From: Anaerolineales bacterium
Lineage (GTDB): Bacteria > Chloroflexota > Anaerolineae > Anaerolineales > Villigracilaceae
NCBI GenBank assembly: GCA_025966435.1
Contig: JAICRQ010000242.1
Span: 1 to 5,849 of the forward strand
Length of the DNA: 5,849 bases
Reading direction: 5' to 3'
A program made the translations under genes and the position numbers. Under the pieces are notes generated by a model. That model made no database searches. It was not told the DNA's origin and was given only the letters and a program-made list of their open reading frames with translations. This document shows, piece after piece, positions 5,307 to 5,849 of the stretch; the stretch's first letter is position 1; each line of letters starts with the position of its first letter.

Positions 5307-5849
5307 ATGAAAAAGTTTTTGCCGATGCTACTCTTAGTTTCGCTGGCAGTCTCTGCCTGCGGGGCTGAACCGGGGCCAGGCGCTCCACAGGACTCCAGCT
5401 CTCTTATCGGTGCCTGGAGATTGACTGCTCACGGTCCCGCGGACGCGCCGGTCCCGGCAGTGGAGGGCGTGGAAGCGGGCCTGACGTTCAATGAAGATGG
5501 CACAGTCTCCGGCACGTCTGGCTGTAACGGCCTCGGCGGTGATTACAGCGCGGAAGGTAACCAGATCACCTTTGGCGAATTTGTTTCGACCCTGATGGCT
5601 TGTGAAGATCCCATCATGAGGCAGGAAGAGTCCGCCCATAAAGTCATGACCGGCACAGCTACCTATACGGTCGAAGGCGATACCTTGACGATCACCAACA
5701 ATGATACGGTGCTGGTATTCACACGCGGCACACTGAGCACCGAAGAGCCTTCCGAATCGGTTTCACTTACCGGCGCTTGGACGCTGACTTCCTACGGCCC
5801 CACGGACACGCCTACACTCGCGGTCGAGAGCGCGAATGCAGAGCTCACC
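5307..5849 (+). CDS. Tandem META-domain (HslJ-like) lipoprotein, 3' end cut by window
   Basis: The first 181 residues are present with no stop before the window edge. GGAG (5294-5297) lies nine bases before the ATG; an in-frame ATG five codons upstream (5292) has a poorer site. Residues 1-18 are a lipoprotein signal: MKKF, a hydrophobic core, then lipobox VSAC with C18 as the lipidated cysteine. A short linker leads to META domain 1 (about 32-140) with LIGAWRLTAHG, LTFNEDGTVSGTSGCNGLGGDY and MACEDPIM, all family hallmarks (PF03724); C73 and C99 may form a disulfide. A second META copy begins at 153 (LTGAWTLTSYGPTDTP) and mirrors the start of the first. META proteins such as E. coli HslJ are envelope proteins, HslJ being linked to novobiocin resistance; the biochemical role is unknown. 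No convincing promoter is seen in 5210-5290. Confidence 0.9.
   Translation, partial: MKKFLPMLLLVSLAVSACGAEPGPGAPQDSSSLIGAWRLTAHGPADAPVPAVEGVEAGLTFNEDGTVSGTSGCNGLGGDYSAEGNQITFGEFVSTLMACEDPIMRQEESAHKVMTGTATYTVEGDTLTITNNDTVLVFTRGTLSTEEPSESVSLTGAWTLTSYGPTDTPTLAVESANAELT

Overview
The window looks like ordinary chromosomal DNA from a free-living bacterium, most likely a member of Chloroflexota (Anaerolineae-like). That placement is an inference from gene content: membrane-anchored SH3b and helix-hairpin-helix proteins, a stand-alone SCP2 domain, an Ala/Lys/Glu-rich SH3b protein, a tandem META-domain lipoprotein and an ATP-type PEP carboxykinase, all with clear AGGAG/GGAGG-type ribosome binding sites. 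No rRNA, tRNA, CRISPR array, transposase or phage gene is visible.

Layout from left to right. (1) 1-203: a 56-residue two-helix membrane protein on the minus strand, whose stop codon lies inside a perfect 8-bp-stem palindrome at the window edge. (2) 204-436: divergent promoter region with an extended -10 (TGTTATAAT) firing rightwards. (3) 437-2202: a three-gene plus-strand operon encoding a membrane-anchored helix-hairpin-helix protein, a membrane-anchored SH3b protein and a Gln/Ala-rich protein that looks like a degenerate DhaL/DAK2 domain. It ends in a strong terminator at 2214-2241. (4) 2270-3061: a convergent minus-strand pair, a coiled-coil/SH3b protein followed by a stand-alone SCP2 domain. 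It reads towards the same terminator, which can work in both directions, from an extended -10 (TGATACAAT) at 3099-3107. (5) 3062-3522: a 461-bp divergent intergenic region dense in structure: a 7-bp-arm dyad, a TATAAT promoter, a predicted three-way-junction RNA ending in an intrinsic terminator, a second promoter candidate, and an 8-bp inverted repeat. (6) 3523-5169: a complete pckA with its own terminator. (7) 5307 to the window end: the start of a lipoprotein with two tandem META domains, cut by the window.

The only confidently metabolic gene is pckA (oxaloacetate + ATP to phosphoenolpyruvate + CO2 + ADP). The other genes are mainly envelope or accessory proteins of unknown role. The items most worth a second look are the structured RNA/terminator upstream of pckA and the DAK2-like protein whose metal-binding aspartates are replaced.
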